A stretch of DNA of 64,000 nt from Arsukibacterium ikkense (GTDB taxonomy: Bacteria > Pseudomonadota > Gammaproteobacteria > Enterobacterales > Alteromonadaceae). The notes under the pieces were generated by a model that ran no database searches, was not told the DNA's origin, and saw only the letters and a program-made list of their open reading frames with translations. The position numbers and the translations under genes were made by a program. Each line of letters starts with the position of its first letter. Within the stretch, counting starts at the first letter, position 1. The stretch lies in contig NZ_LAHO01000010.1 in the NCBI RefSeq assembly GCF_000987775.1, positions 113,874 to 177,873 of the forward strand, written 5' to 3'. This document shows positions 62,781 to 64,000 of this stretch, one piece after another.

Positions 62781-62844
62781 ACTCAATGCGGTTTACGTGA
62801 TCAGATCGGTCGCCAAACTAATAAGCCACAAAACCGCATTGAGT
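62781..62844 (+). promoter_or_regulatory. Fold-back hairpin abutting the transposase start codon
   Basis: ACTCAATGCGGTTT (62781-62794) is perfectly complementary to AAACCGCATTGAGT (62831-62844), and the second arm ends at the base before ATG 62845. The hairpin, with a 36-nt loop, would bury the ribosome-binding region in any transcript that reads in from outside. The pairing is lost in the decayed copy. Confidence 0.6.
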
Positions 62845-63882
62845 ATGAACAAGATAGCATTTTTGTACGGCGCAGAAACCCGCCGTTTGAAGAAAATTAT
62901 TCATAAAACCCGTGATAAAGACCTTTGCCGCAGAGCAACTGCGGTGTTACTGGTACTAAAAGGTAAGGCTAAAGCTGAAGTGGCCAGACTGCTGCAAGCT
63001 GGACGCTCATCGGTGAATCGCTGGTTCACTTGGTACGAAGCTGCAGGGATTGATGGCTTAACAAACCAACGCACAGGCCGACCGCCAACGCAGCCCAGGG
63101 CCTTAATTATTGGTGTGCTTAAGTTGCTGATTGAGCACAAGCCCAGGGATCTTGGCTATCAACGGTCACGCTGGAGTACAGAGCTGTTAAGCTTGGTGTT
63201 AAAGCGTGTTCTTGGCTTGATTGTTCACAGTTCAACGATACGCCGCTTGCTGCCTAAAGCCGGCATTGTTTGGCGCAGAGCAGCACCAACGCTACGGATA
63301 GAAGACCCGGCTAAAGCCGAGAAAATGGCGGCAATCTATGAGGCGCTAAATAATTGCAGTGCAGAGCATCCGGTGTTTTATGAAGATGAAGTGGATATCC
63401 ACCTGAACCCGAAAATCGGTGCGGACTGGGGCTACAAAGGCAAACAGCGACTGGTGGTAACACCAGGTAAGAATAGAAAACATTATCTGGCTGGGGCACT
63501 GCATAGCAAAACAGGCCAGATAACCTATGTTGGTTCAACGAGTAAAAGCTCAGAGCTGTTTATCAGCTTGATGGAAAAGCTGAAGTGGCAATACCGGCGA
63601 GCCAAAACTATTACGCTGGTGGTGGATAACTACATTATCCACAAGAGCAAAAAAACAGAGAAGTGGCTGCGCAATAACCCGAAGTTTGTGCTGTTGTTCC
63701 AGCCGGTATACAGCCCTTGGGTTAACAAAATAGAAAAGCTGTGGCATGCCTTGCACGAGACCATCACACGCAACTGTTGCAAAACGATGGATGATTTACT
63801 GGAGCAGGTTGAGCACTTTATGGACAATGCCGCACCATTCCCGGGAGGCGGTCATGGCTTACAGCGGGTGTTTCAGAGTTAG
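62845..63882 (+). CDS. IS630 family transposase
   Basis: 345 residues. An N-terminal helix-turn-helix (about 25-75: LKGKAKAEVARLLQAGRSSV then NRWFTWYEAAGIDGL) is followed by the DDE catalytic domain: first Asp in FYEDEVDIHLNPKIGADWGY, second in TLVVDNYIIHKSKK, Glu in YSPWVNKIEKLWHALHETI. The frame is open from GTG 62797, but ATG 62845 gives the usual IS630 length. The gene is intact and flanked by matching ends, so the element could be active. The plus strand beyond it, 63897-64000, holds no assignable gene. Confidence 0.92.
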   Translation: MNKIAFLYGAETRRLKKIIHKTRDKDLCRRATAVLLVLKGKAKAEVARLLQAGRSSVNRWFTWYEAAGIDGLTNQRTGRPPTQPRALIIGVLKLLIEHKPRDLGYQRSRWSTELLSLVLKRVLGLIVHSSTIRRLLPKAGIVWRRAAPTLRIEDPAKAEKMAAIYEALNNCSAEHPVFYEDEVDIHLNPKIGADWGYKGKQRLVVTPGKNRKHYLAGALHSKTGQITYVGSTSKSSELFISLMEKLKWQYRRAKTITLVVDNYIIHKSKKTEKWLRNNPKFVLLFQPVYSPWVNKIEKLWHALHETITRNCCKTMDDLLEQVEHFMDNAAPFPGGGHGLQRVFQS

Positions 63883-64000
63883 GATCAGTTATTTAGCAGA
63901 AACCCCATTCCGGAGCAAAATACAAGCTTGAGTTAGAGATAAGGAGATTGAAACATTCTCTATGAATCACAGTAAGCGTTGCAGCAACCACACCATCCAG

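Larger units (their letters stand above)
62743..63893 (+). mobile_element. Intact IS630-family insertion sequence, 1151 bp
   Basis: Ends begin AATAACTGTTCC (62743 onward) and, inverted, AATAACTGATCC (63893 backward). Both are flanked by TA (62741-62742 and 63894-63895), with C before and G after, so the empty site was CTAG, the target preferred by IS630. Length is close to IS630 (about 1153 bp). One complete transposase gene on the plus strand. Confidence 0.85.

Noticed and set aside
63962..64000. Possible gene start (MNHSKRCSNH) at the right edge
   Set aside because: Only 13 codons are visible and AAGGAG lies about 16 bp upstream, too far to support a start.

Overview
The window is ordinary gammaproteobacterial chromosome of roughly 50 % GC. 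Gene content and protein style (long-form PurC, a FadL-type porin, many RND/MFS/MATE exporters, abundant c-di-GMP enzymes, an Mrp-type antiporter, Gln-rich proteins) suggest the Rheinheimera/Alishewanella/Arsukibacterium part of the Alteromonadales/Chromatiales. That placement is from memory, not from a search.

Layout. 1-9.6 kb: pbpC (cut by the left edge), an alpha-2-macroglobulin homologue and the radical-SAM protein YgiQ. 9.8-10.8 kb: a HigBA-type toxin-antitoxin operon with a palindromic operator, plus a small decayed reading frame. 10.8-24 kb: mostly single genes, namely an extradiol dioxygenase, a matrixin-like metalloprotease with a Gln-rich coiled-coil insert, DUF3297, a GST, the HNH protein YajD, a membrane GGDEF-EAL protein, a voltage-gated-type K+ channel, a periplasmic binding protein, a two-gene unit of a signal-bearing protein and a class-3 lipase, DUF1622, an NYN-domain protein, and a GDT1-type Mn2+ exporter behind a yybP-ykoY manganese riboswitch. 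24-32 kb: an RND efflux operon with one adaptor and two permeases. 32-36 kb: fadL with a FadR-like operator, purC, a DUF4136 lipoprotein, and a cytochrome c lipoprotein with a perfect FNR box; on the opposite strand is a possible small RNA ending in a UUCG terminator. 36-38 kb: an ECF sigma / membrane anti-sigma / DUF4097 operon. 38-49 kb: MFS and MATE exporters, a DUF5610 gene with a near-consensus FliA (sigma-28) promoter, a CorC/HlyC-type protein, and two tandem TPR-GGDEF diguanylate cyclases. 49-56 kb: an eight-gene Mrp/Mnh-type antiporter operon ordered E-F-G-(A C-terminus+B)-C-D-D-D. 56-60.7 kb: a GAF-GGDEF-EAL protein, prpE and a small membrane protein. 60.66-63.9 kb: nested insertion sequences.

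Themes. c-di-GMP turnover is dense: two cyclases with intact GGEEF sites, and two EAL proteins whose GGDEF sites are degenerate. Several regulatory sites can be read directly: the Mn riboswitch, FNR, FadR and FliA sites, and the toxin-antitoxin operator. The right end holds an IS10-like element with a perfect 9-bp target duplication inside the left end of a decayed IS630-type copy, followed by an intact IS630-type copy.

No rRNA, tRNA, CRISPR array or prophage was recognised. Only by-eye reading was possible, so family names rest on motifs and remembered relatives.
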